Part shown: piece by piece, positions 50,224 to 59,084 of the stretch
Layout of the letters: every line of letters starts with the position of its first letter
Numbering within the stretch: position 1 is the first letter of the stretch
Source: Bradyrhizobium roseum
GTDB lineage: Bacteria; Pseudomonadota; Alphaproteobacteria; Rhizobiales; Xanthobacteraceae
Length of the DNA stretch: 64,000 nucleotides
NCBI RefSeq assembly: GCF_030413175.1
Contig: NZ_CP129212.1
Coordinates: forward strand, 2,108,001 to 2,172,000
Reading direction: 5' to 3'
Notes under the pieces: generated by a model
Seen by the model: the letters and a program-made list of their open reading frames with translations, nothing else
What the model was told of the DNA's origin: nothing
The model's database searches: none
Translations under genes and position numbers: made by a program

Positions 50224-52284
50224 GTGGCGTTGATCGAAGTGGCGCCGGTCAGGATCGGTGTCGATATCGGCGGCACATTCACTGACCTGCAGATTTATGA
50301 TGCCCGCACGGGCGCGATCGTCAGCTACAAGACGCCGACGACGCCGGAGGATCCTTCCATCGGTCTGATGACCGGAATCAAGGAGGCGGCGGCCCGCTAC
50401 AATTTCACGCTTCCCGATGTGGGCTTCCTGCTTCACGGAACGACGATCGCCACTAATGCGATCCTGGAACGCAAGCTCCCCAAGTCGGTGCTCGTGACCA
50501 CGGCCGGTTTTGAGGATGTGCTCGAGATCGGCCGCCACGTCCGGCGCGAAGTCTATGCCCTCAGTCCGCAGCAACCGCCGACGCTCATCCCGCGCGACTG
50601 TCGCGTCGGCGTCGCCGAAAGAATATTGGCGAATGGCCGTGTCGAGGTGCCGCTGACGCCTGAGGCGCTGGAAAATCTCGCTGCCGCGATCGACAGGATC
50701 GACCCGGTCAGCGTCGCCGTCTGTCTGATGAATTCCTACCTCAACCCGCAGCACGAACAGGCGATCGCCGAATATCTTGCTAATACGAGGCCCGCGCTGA
50801 AAGTGTCCTGCGCGAGCGCTTTGAGCGCGGAGATCCGCGAATACGAGCGCACCTCGACCACCGTGCTCAACGCGGTTCTGATCCCGGTCATTGCGGGATA
50901 TCTCGACAAGCTCTCGCACCGCATGGAGACGGAAGGTTTCCGGCCGCGGTTGCTGCTGGTGCAATCGAATGGCGGTGTTTGCGCCGCCAGGACCGCGGCG
51001 CTGGAGCCGGTACGGCTGCTGCTCTCGGGGCCGTCGGGCGGCAGCGCGGCCTGTGCGCTGCTGAGCAAGGTCCTTGGCGAGGACAATCTGATTGGCGTCG
51101 ACATGGGCGGCACCAGTTTCGACGTTTCGGTCGTGCGCAACGGCCGCGTCAATGTCGTGATGCAGGGCGAGGTTGACCGCATGCCGGTCCGCATTCCCAT
51201 GGTCGAAATCCGCGCCATCGGCGCCGGTGGCGGCTCGCTCGCAAAAGTGCAGCGGGGCCAGCGGCTGACGGTCGGGCCTGAGAGCGCCGGCTCCACTCCG
51301 GGCCCCGCCTGCTATGGTCGCGGCGGGACCGGGGCGACGGTGACGGATGCGAATGTCACGCTCGGCCGCATCGACGGCGAGAAGTTTTTGGGCGGCGGGA
51401 TGCGCCTCGACGGTAAGGCGGCACGCGGCGTGATCGATGCCGAGGTCGCCGGGCCCCTCAGTCTCGCGACCGAGCCCGCGGCGGAGGGGTTGCTCGCCGT
51501 GGTCAATGCCAATCTCGGCGCCGCGATCCGCTTGTCGCTGTTCGAGAAGGGCGTCGATCCCCGCGAATTCACCATGATCGCGTTCGGCGGCGCCGCCGGT
51601 CTGCACGCGCTCGAGGTGGCTGACGAAACGGGGATCCGGCGCGTCGTATTCCCGGAGAACGCCAGCACGCTTTCGGCTTACGGCATTCTTCATTCGGACC
51701 TGACTCATGACCTCGTCCGCTCGCGCGTGCTCGATGCGACGGCTGAAAAGCTCGGCGCGATCACGCCGCTGCTCGAAAGCCTTGTTGCCGATGCGCGGAC
51801 GAGGCTCGATGCCGACGCGATCCCCGAGAACGACCGTCACATCGAACTCTCGGCCGACATGCACTACAAGGGGCAGGCGTTCGAGCTGACGGTACCGCTG
51901 CGCTCCCTCGAGCTCGACGAGGCGGCGCTGGCTTTGCTGATCTCCGATTTTCACGATCTTCATCGTCAATATTTCTCCTATTCGAATCCGGGCTCGCCCG
52001 TCGAGATCGTGTCGCTGCGCGCGTCGGCGATTGGGCGCTTGCCCAAGCCTGTTGCGAAGGGAGCGGATGCGCGCGACGGCGGCAAGCCGGTTGGCAAGCG
52101 ACGGATCTGGCTTTCCGGAGGTTGGCGGGATGTCGCAGTGTGGAATCGCGCCGACGTGTTTCTGGGTGCGGCAATCGAAGGGCCGGCCGTTATCGAGGAG
52201 GCCTATACCAGCGTGCTCCTCATGGAGGGATGGAGTTGCCAGCGTGACAAGAGCGGCCACCTCGTGGCGAGGAGGCAAGGATGA
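50224..52284 (+). CDS. hyuA: Hydantoinase/oxoprolinase family protein, subunit A
   Basis: This 686-residue protein belongs to the ATP-dependent hydantoinase/5-oxoprolinase/acetone-carboxylase A family, which phosphorylates cyclic amides or ketones. N-terminal IGVDIGGTFTDLQIYD is the phosphate-binding motif of the ASKHA fold, repeated as GVDMGGTSFDVSVV around residue 290, and HGTTIATNAILERK is also characteristic. The GTG start begins a two-gene unit with hyuB (ATGA overlap). Which substrate is used (N-methylhydantoin, 5-oxoproline or other) is unknown; the divergent TRAP transporter suggests an anionic one. Confidence 0.9.
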   Translation: MALIEVAPVRIGVDIGGTFTDLQIYDARTGAIVSYKTPTTPEDPSIGLMTGIKEAAARYNFTLPDVGFLLHGTTIATNAILERKLPKSVLVTTAGFEDVLEIGRHVRREVYALSPQQPPTLIPRDCRVGVAERILANGRVEVPLTPEALENLAAAIDRIDPVSVAVCLMNSYLNPQHEQAIAEYLANTRPALKVSCASALSAEIREYERTSTTVLNAVLIPVIAGYLDKLSHRMETEGFRPRLLLVQSNGGVCAARTAALEPVRLLLSGPSGGSAACALLSKVLGEDNLIGVDMGGTSFDVSVVRNGRVNVVMQGEVDRMPVRIPMVEIRAIGAGGGSLAKVQRGQRLTVGPESAGSTPGPACYGRGGTGATVTDANVTLGRIDGEKFLGGGMRLDGKAARGVIDAEVAGPLSLATEPAAEGLLAVVNANLGAAIRLSLFEKGVDPREFTMIAFGGAAGLHALEVADETGIRRVVFPENASTLSAYGILHSDLTHDLVRSRVLDATAEKLGAITPLLESLVADARTRLDADAIPENDRHIELSADMHYKGQAFELTVPLRSLELDEAALALLISDFHDLHRQYFSYSNPGSPVEIVSLRASAIGRLPKPVAKGADARDGGKPVGKRRIWLSGGWRDVAVWNRADVFLGAAIEGPAVIEEAYTSVLLMEGWSCQRDKSGHLVARRQG

Positions 52285-53963
52285 GCGTGAGCGCAGACGT
52301 CGATATTTCACCGATCGAACTCGAGATCATATACAACGCCCTGACCGCCGCTGCGGCGGAGATGGATGTTACCATCTGGCGCACTAGCCGCTCGACCATC
52401 GTTCGGGAGTTGCTCGACTACTCGACCGCGATCTTCGATCGCGATGGATGGAACGTGGCGCAGGCGGCGCGCATTCCGAGCCATCTGAATTCGATGAGCT
52501 ACTTCCTCACCGAGATCCTGGCCCGTCACATTCCACCCGAGAACTGGGGACCTGGCGACGTCGTCATTTCGAACGATCCGTACTGCGGCGGCCAGCATCT
52601 GCCCGATATCGTCGCCTACAAGGCAGTGTTTCGCAACGGCCGGCGCATCGGGTTCGTCGGCGCGTTGTGTCATCATCTCGACGTCGGCGGTTCCTCGCCG
52701 GGCAGTTACGGCTCGAGCGCGACGGAGATCTTTCAGGAAGGCTTGCGAATTCCGCCGGTGAAGATCGTCGAAGACGGCAAGCTCAATGAGCCGATCCGGG
52801 CCATCATCCTGCAGAATGTTCGTCAGCCGGACATCCTGTGGGGCGACCTGCAGTCGCAACTCGCCTCGCTTGACATCGGCGCGGCAAGCCTCGAGCGGCT
52901 TGCCGCAAAGCTCGGAGAGGTGCGTTTCGAAACAGCCACCCGCCAGTTGCTCGATCGCTCCGAAGCGGCCATGCGGGCCGTGATCGGCCGCATTCCCGAC
53001 GGCACCTACGAATTCGAGGATCATGTCGACGACGACGGGATTTCGGATACGCCGATCCGTATTCATGCGAGGCTGACGGTCGCAGGCGACGAACTCACGG
53101 TCGATCTCTCCGGCTGCAGTCCGCAGGTGATGGGTCCGAGCAACGCGACGCTGTCGTCGACCTGCTCGACGGTGTTTTATGCGCTGATCGCCTCGGCCGA
53201 CGTGCCCATCGCGGCGAATGCGGGATGCTATCGTCCGGTCAAGATCGTTGCGCCGCCTGGCCTGTGCGTGAGCGCGGCCGTGCCGGCGCCTGTCGTGCAT
53301 CGGATCGCCATCGGTCACCGCCTGGCTACGGTGCTGTTCGGCGCACTGCATCAGGCGGTGCCGGAACGCATGCCGGCGGCCTATTATGCGGTGTCCTATG
53401 TCGTGACGCTACAGACCATCGACCCGGAGCTTGGCCGCCGCGTTCTCGTCGAGATCGAGGTGGGCGGGATCGGCGCGCTGCCGGTTTCCGACGGCGCGTC
53501 GGCGTTGTCGTTTGGCATGCATAACAACTCGAACATTCCGATGGAGATGATCGAAAGCGACATGCCGGTGACGTTCATGGGCTATGGATTGCTGACCGAC
53601 ACTGGTGGTCCCGGCCAATGGCGCGGAGGGCTCGGCCTGTGGCGCGAATGGCGGATCGATTGCCTGATGGCGCAGCTTTCGACCAATCTCGATCGTTTCA
53701 AGTTTCGTCCGTTTGGACTGGCGGGCGGCGGGTCCGCGGCGCCAAGCGCGCTGTATCTGATCCGCGACGGCCAGAGGCAGGTGTTGCGCTCAAAAGTCAC
53801 CAACATGATGGTGAAGCGCGGGGACATCATCCGGCTCGAAACGTCCGGCGGCGGCGGCTTTGGTGAACCACGTTTGCGGGCGCGGGAGCTTGTCGAGCGC
53901 GACATCAGGCTCGGCTATGTCAGCGCTGCGGCCGCAAGGGAGAGTTACGGGCAGGGCGGCTGA
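52281..53963 (+). CDS. hyuB: Hydantoinase/oxoprolinase family protein, subunit B
   Basis: This 560-residue protein is the HyuB-type partner, the catalytic hydrolase half of ATP-dependent hydantoinases. It has PIELEIIYNALTAAAAEMD at the start, PGDVVISNDPYCGGQHLPDI, HHLDVGGSSPGSYG and the glycine-rich C terminus ETSGGGGFGEPRLR. It overlaps hyuA by four bases. Full length. Assignment to the family is firm; substrate unknown. Confidence 0.9.
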   Translation: MSVSADVDISPIELEIIYNALTAAAAEMDVTIWRTSRSTIVRELLDYSTAIFDRDGWNVAQAARIPSHLNSMSYFLTEILARHIPPENWGPGDVVISNDPYCGGQHLPDIVAYKAVFRNGRRIGFVGALCHHLDVGGSSPGSYGSSATEIFQEGLRIPPVKIVEDGKLNEPIRAIILQNVRQPDILWGDLQSQLASLDIGAASLERLAAKLGEVRFETATRQLLDRSEAAMRAVIGRIPDGTYEFEDHVDDDGISDTPIRIHARLTVAGDELTVDLSGCSPQVMGPSNATLSSTCSTVFYALIASADVPIAANAGCYRPVKIVAPPGLCVSAAVPAPVVHRIAIGHRLATVLFGALHQAVPERMPAAYYAVSYVVTLQTIDPELGRRVLVEIEVGGIGALPVSDGASALSFGMHNNSNIPMEMIESDMPVTFMGYGLLTDTGGPGQWRGGLGLWREWRIDCLMAQLSTNLDRFKFRPFGLAGGGSAAPSALYLIRDGQRQVLRSKVTNMMVKRGDIIRLETSGGGGFGEPRLRARELVERDIRLGYVSAAAARESYGQGG

Positions 53964-54260
53964 GTAGTCGACATGCAGCCCGTACGGATCGAGGCGCTTG
54001 TCGACAAATGTCCCAAGCCGCGGTATCTCCGCGTTAATTCCCGCGCGTAGTCAATTGCACACGCGGGATATGAAGATCGCCCGCCGTTCAAGTGAACAAG
54101 ATGCGGACAGTCACCGCTCAGCATCTGTGCAAATTCACATTAGAGCGCCTTATTCTTTCAATGAGAACTTCTCATTTCTTGCCGGCTCCCCTCGCTGTTA
54201 GCGTTCCTGCCAATTGAGATGAACGCAACCGCCATCGGATTGTTTGCAGGGGAGTTGGAT
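53964..54260. promoter_or_regulatory. Upstream region of the polyamine-type ABC operon
   Basis: These 297 bases lie between hyuB and the next operon. An upstream open-frame extension to 54219 exists but the Shine-Dalgarno AGGGGAG (54248-54254) points to ATG 54261. The stretch 54110-54185 is relatively AT-rich and is the likely promoter area. I see no convincing gene or repeat. Confidence 0.4.
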
Positions 54261-55592
54261 ATGGGCAGGGATACCGACAAATCAGGCAAGAGAAGCGTTG
54301 CGAAAGGGCATCTGCCCTCTCGCCGACAGGTGCTGAAGGGAGCCGCGGCGGTCGCCGGGGCTGCCGCCGGTTCGAGTGTGATCGGTGCGCCCGTGATCTG
54401 GGCGCAGGAGATCAAGGACATTGAGCTTCGGCATGTCGGCGTATCCTATTCCGTGGTGAAGGCGATCGGCGACCAGGCTGCCAAGGATCTCGGCTTCAAG
54501 GTCACGATGCAGAACCTCGACACGTCTGCCGCGATCAATCGCTTCATCACCCAGCCGAACAGCGTAGATATCCCGGATCTCGAGGGCTGGCAGGCAAAAC
54601 TCGCCGCCAAGCGCGGCGTCATCCAGGGCATCAACATCAAGAAGGTCAAGGAGTTCGACAACTTCCTGCCGATCTTCACCAAGGGCGAGCTCGACGGGCA
54701 CAAGATTCCGCGTCAGGGCATCTCGCCCTATGAAGCGATGTACATCAAGGACGCGAATGCGACCGATCTGCATGATGGCGTCACCGATTGGGCGACATTC
54801 TTGCCACAAGTCTACAACGCCGATTCGATCGGCTACCGGCCCGATCTGGTCGATCATCCCGTCACCGAATGGAAGGATCTGCTCAATCCCAAATACAAGG
54901 GCAAGGCTGCGATCCTCGACGTGCCGGCGATCGGTATCATGGATGCTGCGCTCTGCTTCGAGAGCGCCGACCTGATCAAGTACGGCAACAAAGGCAACAT
55001 GACCACGAAGGAGATCGACTTCACCATCGAGAAGCTGATCGAGCTCAAGAAGTCAGGTCACTTCCGCGCCACCTGGACCACCTTCGATCAGTCGGTGCAG
55101 TTGATGGCGGCGGGCGAGGTCGTGATCCAGTCGATGTGGTCGCCGGCCGTCGCAGCCGTGCGCGTCAAGCAGATCCCGTGCGTCTATGCGCCCGTCAACA
55201 AGAAGGGTGACAAGGAAGGTTATCGCGGCTGGTGCAACGGCCTCGGCCTGATGAAGCATCTCAGCGGCAAGAAGCTGGATGCGGCCTACGAATACATCAA
55301 CTGGTACTATTCGGGATGGCAGGGGGCCTTTGTCAGCCGCTACGGCTATTACAGCCCGGTTCCGTCGACGGCGAAGAAGCAGATGACGCCGACCGAATGG
55401 GCGTTCTGGTACGAAGGCAAGCCGGCGCCGGAAGAGATCAAGGACCCGTACGGCGTTCCGATGGAAAAGGCCGGCACCGTCCGCGACGGCGGCTCCTTCC
55501 TGGAGCGCGTCAAGAACATCTCGTGCTGGAACACGCTGATGGACGAGGCCGCCTACATGAACAAGCGCTGGAACGACTTCAAGGTCGCCTGA
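54261..55592 (+). CDS. Spermidine/putrescine-type ABC substrate-binding protein with Tat signal
   Basis: This 443-residue periplasmic binding protein begins with a twin-arginine-type leader (SRRQVLKGAAAVAGAAAG, ending APVIWA) and belongs to the PotD/PotF-like group, with DIPDLEGWQAKLAAK, WKDLLNPKYKGKAAILDVPAIG and VQLMAAGEVVIQSMWSP. The ATG at 54261 follows AGGGGAG by six bases. A Tat signal suggests export of a folded protein, which is common for this subgroup in alphaproteobacteria. It leads an operon with two permeases and an ATPase. The ligand is unknown; the adjacent molybdenum hydroxylase hints at an N-heterocycle or similar compound. Confidence 0.9.
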   Translation: MGRDTDKSGKRSVAKGHLPSRRQVLKGAAAVAGAAAGSSVIGAPVIWAQEIKDIELRHVGVSYSVVKAIGDQAAKDLGFKVTMQNLDTSAAINRFITQPNSVDIPDLEGWQAKLAAKRGVIQGINIKKVKEFDNFLPIFTKGELDGHKIPRQGISPYEAMYIKDANATDLHDGVTDWATFLPQVYNADSIGYRPDLVDHPVTEWKDLLNPKYKGKAAILDVPAIGIMDAALCFESADLIKYGNKGNMTTKEIDFTIEKLIELKKSGHFRATWTTFDQSVQLMAAGEVVIQSMWSPAVAAVRVKQIPCVYAPVNKKGDKEGYRGWCNGLGLMKHLSGKKLDAAYEYINWYYSGWQGAFVSRYGYYSPVPSTAKKQMTPTEWAFWYEGKPAPEEIKDPYGVPMEKAGTVRDGGSFLERVKNISCWNTLMDEAAYMNKRWNDFKVA

Positions 55593-55593
55593 T

Positions 55594-55632
55594 GCTTGCG
55601 TAGCGCAAGCCCGGGACGCTCGCCGTCCCGGG
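55594..55632 (+). terminator. Two hairpins after the binding-protein gene
   Basis: Directly after the binding-protein stop are two perfect inverted repeats: GCTTGCG-TAG-CGCAAGC (55594-55610) and CCCGGGACG-CTCGC-CGTCCCGGG (55610-55632, a 9-bp stem). Neither is followed by a T-run, so they are more likely mRNA-stabilising or partial-termination structures that keep the binding-protein transcript more abundant than the permease genes, a common arrangement in ABC operons. Confidence 0.7.
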
Positions 55633-55674
55633 CGCTTCATTCGATGATTTGGCGTGCGTGGATTTGAAAAGCGG

Positions 55675-56550
55675 ATGGAAAGCAAAGCCAAGGGAGGCGG
55701 GAGCAACGCAGGTTGGCTGCTGATCCTCCCCCTCATCCTCATTCTGGTGCCGTTCTTTATCGTGCCGATCATCGGCGTGGTCGCCGCCAGTTTCGTGCAG
55801 AGCGACGGCTTCGGCGGTATCATTCCGAGTTTCACGCTCGAGAATTACAAGGGGGTCTTCACCTCCGGGCTGACCTACCAGCTGTATTGGGCGACCTTGA
55901 AATTCTCGGTGTTTGCCTGGTTCTTTTCGCTGCTGATCGGGTTCTGGATCGCCTATTTCCTCGTGTTCCATGTTCGTAACCCGCTGCTGGCGCTCGGGCT
56001 TTTCCTGATCTGCACGGTGCCGTTCTGGACCTCGAACATCATCCGCATGATTTCGTGGATACCGCTGCTCGGCAAAGAAGGGCTGATCAACAGCGCGCTG
56101 CTCAAGACCCATGTCATCGACCAGCCGCTCGAGGTGCTGCTGTTCTCGGGCCTCGCGGTCGTGATCGCCTATGTCCACCAGCTGACGATCTTCATGATCG
56201 TGCCGATCTTCAATTCGATGGCCCGGATCGACAAGCGCACCATCGAGGCGGCGCGTGACGCCGGTGCCTCGCGCTTCGAGATCGTTCGCTTCATCGTATT
56301 GCCGCTTTGCAAGACCGGCATTGCCCTCGGGTCGATCTTTGTCGTCTCGATCGTGATGGGTGATTTCTTTGTCGTGAAGGTGATGTCCGGCGGCGGCTCG
56401 GCCTCGGTGGTCGGGGCGTTCTATGAAGACATCGGCGTGCTGCAGTATCCGACTGCGGCCGCCAGCGCCACCATCCTGACGGTCATCGTGTTGCTGCTCG
56501 TCGTGGCGATCCTGCGCACCGTCGACATTCGCAAGGAGCTGACGCGGTGA
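55675..56550 (+). CDS. ABC transporter permease, PotB type
   Basis: This 291-residue membrane protein (counting from ATG 55675) has about six helices and the EAA loop TIEAARDAGASRFEIVRFIVLPL. A GTG start at 55654 would add seven residues (MRGFEKR); no strong Shine-Dalgarno distinguishes them. The stop overlaps the next permease gene. It forms the translocation channel with the PotC-type partner. Confidence 0.9.
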   Translation: MESKAKGGGSNAGWLLILPLILILVPFFIVPIIGVVAASFVQSDGFGGIIPSFTLENYKGVFTSGLTYQLYWATLKFSVFAWFFSLLIGFWIAYFLVFHVRNPLLALGLFLICTVPFWTSNIIRMISWIPLLGKEGLINSALLKTHVIDQPLEVLLFSGLAVVIAYVHQLTIFMIVPIFNSMARIDKRTIEAARDAGASRFEIVRFIVLPLCKTGIALGSIFVVSIVMGDFFVVKVMSGGGSASVVGAFYEDIGVLQYPTAAASATILTVIVLLLVVAILRTVDIRKELTR

Positions 56551-57440
56551 CCGACGATCCGACCGCTGACGCCGACCTGGGGACGAAACGGCCTCGGCGT
56601 GCGTTGGCGCCGAGCCGGGGCGGCCGTCCCTGGACGTTCTACGTGCTGGCGACGCTGTTCACCCTGTACGTCATTGCGCTCTATGGACCGATGGTCTGCA
56701 TCTATATCCTGTCGTTTCAGGATGTGCGCGGCGGCCTGGTGTTTCCGATGCGGGGAACATCGCTGCACTGGTTCGTCGATCTCTTCACCCAGGTGCGCAC
56801 CGGCGACGTCAAGGGCGCGTTCAGCCGCTCGATCCGGCTTGCGGTCGTCGTGACCGTCATCACCGTCGTGGTTTCCTTCATGTCGGGCCTCGCGTTCCGC
56901 AAGCGCTTCGCGGGCGACAGCGTGGTGTTCTATCTGATGATCGGCAGCCTGGTCGCGCCCGGCCTGGTGCTCGGCATCGGCGTCGGCCTGATCTGCAATG
57001 TGCTCGGCATCGAGACCAACTGGTACTCTACCGCGCTCGGCGCGCAATTGTCCTGGACGCTGCCGTTCGGCGTGCTGGTGATGTTCGCCGTGATGTCTCG
57101 CCTCAACAACGCCTGGGAAGAGGCGGCACGGGATCTCGGCGCCAGCGCCTGGCAAACGACATTCCTCGTGATCATCCCGATTCTGGCGCCGGGCCTTGTC
57201 GCGGTCGCCCTGTTCGGTTTCACGCTGTCCTACGACGAATTCACCCGCAGCCTGCTGACCGCAGGGTCGCTCAACACGCTTCCGCTTGAAATCTGGAGCA
57301 TGACGCTGAACGTGACCTCGCCGTCGCTATATGCGCTCGGCACGGTAACGACCCTGATTTCGTTCGCCATCATCGGCATCTGCCTCGGCACCATCGCCCG
57401 AATCCAGAAACGGCGCGCGGTCGGGCCGGCGGCACACTAG
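56547..57440 (+). CDS. ABC transporter permease, PotC type
   Basis: This 297-residue membrane protein is the second permease, with an arginine-rich cytoplasmic N terminus of about 25 residues, six helices, and the EAA loop WEEAARDLGASAWQTTFLVIIPIL. The GTG start overlaps the first permease gene (GTGA). It is 15 bases ahead of the ATPase gene. Confidence 0.9.
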   Translation: MTDDPTADADLGTKRPRRALAPSRGGRPWTFYVLATLFTLYVIALYGPMVCIYILSFQDVRGGLVFPMRGTSLHWFVDLFTQVRTGDVKGAFSRSIRLAVVVTVITVVVSFMSGLAFRKRFAGDSVVFYLMIGSLVAPGLVLGIGVGLICNVLGIETNWYSTALGAQLSWTLPFGVLVMFAVMSRLNNAWEEAARDLGASAWQTTFLVIIPILAPGLVAVALFGFTLSYDEFTRSLLTAGSLNTLPLEIWSMTLNVTSPSLYALGTVTTLISFAIIGICLGTIARIQKRRAVGPAAH

Positions 57441-57455
57441 GGAATCAACCGGGCT

Positions 57456-58559
57456 ATGGATGTCGAGAACGGAAGCATCGAGCTGGCGGGCATCGTCAAA
57501 AGCTATGACGGCGCCACCCGGGTCGTTGACGGCGTCAATTTGAGGATTCCCGACCGTGCCTATTGCTGCTTCCTCGGCCCGTCAGGCTGCGGCAAGACGA
57601 CGATCCTGCGCATGATCGCGGGTCATGAGGACCCGACCCATGGCGAGATACTGATCGGTGGCAAGGACGTCGTTGGCCTTGCGCCCGTCGAGCGGCGCAC
57701 TGCGATGATGTTTCAGTCCTACGCGCTGTTTCCCCATCTGAACGTCCGCGAGAACATCGCTTTCGCCTTGCGCGTGCGCGGCGTAGGATCGCAAGAGCGG
57801 CGCAAGGCGGCCGATGCCATGATCGAAAAGGTCAGGTTGACGGAGTTGGCCGACCGGTTGCCGGCGCAGCTTTCGGGCGGCCAGCAGCAGCGCGTCGCAC
57901 TGGCGCGAGCCGCTATCACCGGCCCGAAGGTGTTGTTGCTGGATGAGCCGCTGTCGGCGCTCGACGAGCAATTGAGGGTGCAGATGCGGCAGGAACTCAG
58001 CCGTATGCAGCGTGATCTCGGGATCACCTTCATTCACGTGACTCACACCCAACTCGAGGCGATCGCGATCGCCGACATCGTCGTGGTGATGGAAAAGGGC
58101 AAGATCAAGCAGGCCGGCCCGGCCCGCGACGTCTATGACCGCCCGCAGGACCGCTACGTCGCCGAGTTTCTTGGCGGTCAGAACGTGCTCACGGGGCGGA
58201 TCGAGCGGATCGAAGGCAATCGTGCGATCATCGCGTCGCCGGAGATGCGCGACGTCGTGGTGCCGCTCGGCGTCCGCCGGACGGTATCGGCCGGGGATCG
58301 CGTGGATTTTGCGGTACGTCGCGACGACGTCGACCTGACGAGGCCCGAGAGAAGTACCGACGGAGAACGCGCCAAGGTTCCGAGCCGGGTTCGCGCCATC
58401 GAATACCAGGGCAACTTCGTCAAGGTCATCCTGGACAAGATCGGCGACGATGAACTGATCGCCTATGTGCCGGACCGTGTGTTCTATCGTGACCCATTCT
58501 CTGTCGGAGACGTGGTGATCGCCGGATGGGAAACGGACAAGACCAGGATGCTCGCTTGA
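57456..58559 (+). CDS. ABC transporter ATP-binding protein, PotA type
   Basis: This 367-residue ATPase has Walker [10 protein letters not shown], signature LSGGQQQRV, Walker [16 protein letters not shown], and a C-terminal TOBE-type domain from about residue 240. The switch histidine region reads [14 protein letters not shown], a slight variant of the usual HDQxEA. It completes the four-gene importer and lies 40 bases before the coxS-like gene, so the importer and the hydroxylase are probably one transcription unit. Confidence 0.92.
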   Translation: MDVENGSIELAGIVKSYDGATRVVDGVNLRIPDRAYCCFLGPSGCGKTTILRMIAGHEDPTHGEILIGGKDVVGLAPVERRTAMMFQSYALFPHLNVRENIAFALRVRGVGSQERRKAADAMIEKVRLTELADRLPAQLSGGQQQRVALARAAITGPKVLLLDEPLSALDEQLRVQMRQELSRMQRDLGITFIHVTHTQLEAIAIADIVVVMEKGKIKQAGPARDVYDRPQDRYVAEFLGGQNVLTGRIERIEGNRAIIASPEMRDVVVPLGVRRTVSAGDRVDFAVRRDDVDLTRPERSTDGERAKVPSRVRAIEYQGNFVKVILDKIGDDELIAYVPDRVFYRDPFSVGDVVIAGWETDKTRMLA

Positions 58560-58599
58560 AACAGGCGGCCGATCGAACGATGCAACAGGAGGGACGCGC

Positions 58600-59082
58600 A
58601 TGAATGTCGAGATGACGGTCAACGGGAAGACAGTGAAGGCGGATACTTCGCCGTCACTGCTGCTGTCCGATTTTCTTCGCGAGAATCTCAATCTTACCGG
58701 CACCCATGTCGGCTGCGACACCTCGCAATGCGGCGCCTGTGTGGTCCATATCGACGGCGTCTCGATGAAGAGCTGCACGCTGCTGGCGGTCACTGTTGAC
58801 GGCAAGTCGGTCACGACCATCGAAGGTCTCGCTAGGACCGCCAATGCCGATCTGCATCCAATGCAGCTGGCTTTCCATCACAATCACGGTTTGCAGTGCG
58901 GATTCTGCACCCCCGGCATGATCATGAGCGCGGTCGATTTCGCCAAGCGGACACCGAACCCGACGGAGGGCGATGTTCGGCACTGGCTCGAAGGCAATAT
59001 CTGCCGTTGCACCGGCTACCAGAACATCGTCGCGGCTGTGCTCGCCGGCGCCGCCGCCATGCAAGCTCAGGCAGGAGGCTGA
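58600..59082 (+). CDS. coxS: Molybdenum hydroxylase small (2Fe-2S) subunit, CoxS-like
   Basis: This 160-residue iron-sulfur subunit carries both [2Fe-2S] clusters of xanthine-oxidase-family enzymes: Cys39, Cys44, Cys47 and Cys59 in the plant-ferredoxin-type N-terminal domain, and Cys100, Cys103, Cys135 and Cys137 in the helical domain (CGFCTPGM and [12 protein letters not shown]). All ligands are intact. It passes electrons from the molybdenum site to the FAD of the medium subunit. The gene order S-L-M is that of form II Cox clusters. Confidence 0.92.
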   Translation: MNVEMTVNGKTVKADTSPSLLLSDFLRENLNLTGTHVGCDTSQCGACVVHIDGVSMKSCTLLAVTVDGKSVTTIEGLARTANADLHPMQLAFHHNHGLQCGFCTPGMIMSAVDFAKRTPNPTEGDVRHWLEGNICRCTGYQNIVAAVLAGAAAMQAQAGG

Positions 59083-59084
59083 CC

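Noticed and set aside
50221..52311. Long antisense open frame (about 696 codons) opposite hyuA
   Set aside because: It mirrors the codon periodicity of hyuA in high-GC DNA, has an arginine/aspartate-rich composition without motifs, and hyuA itself has clear ASKHA motifs.
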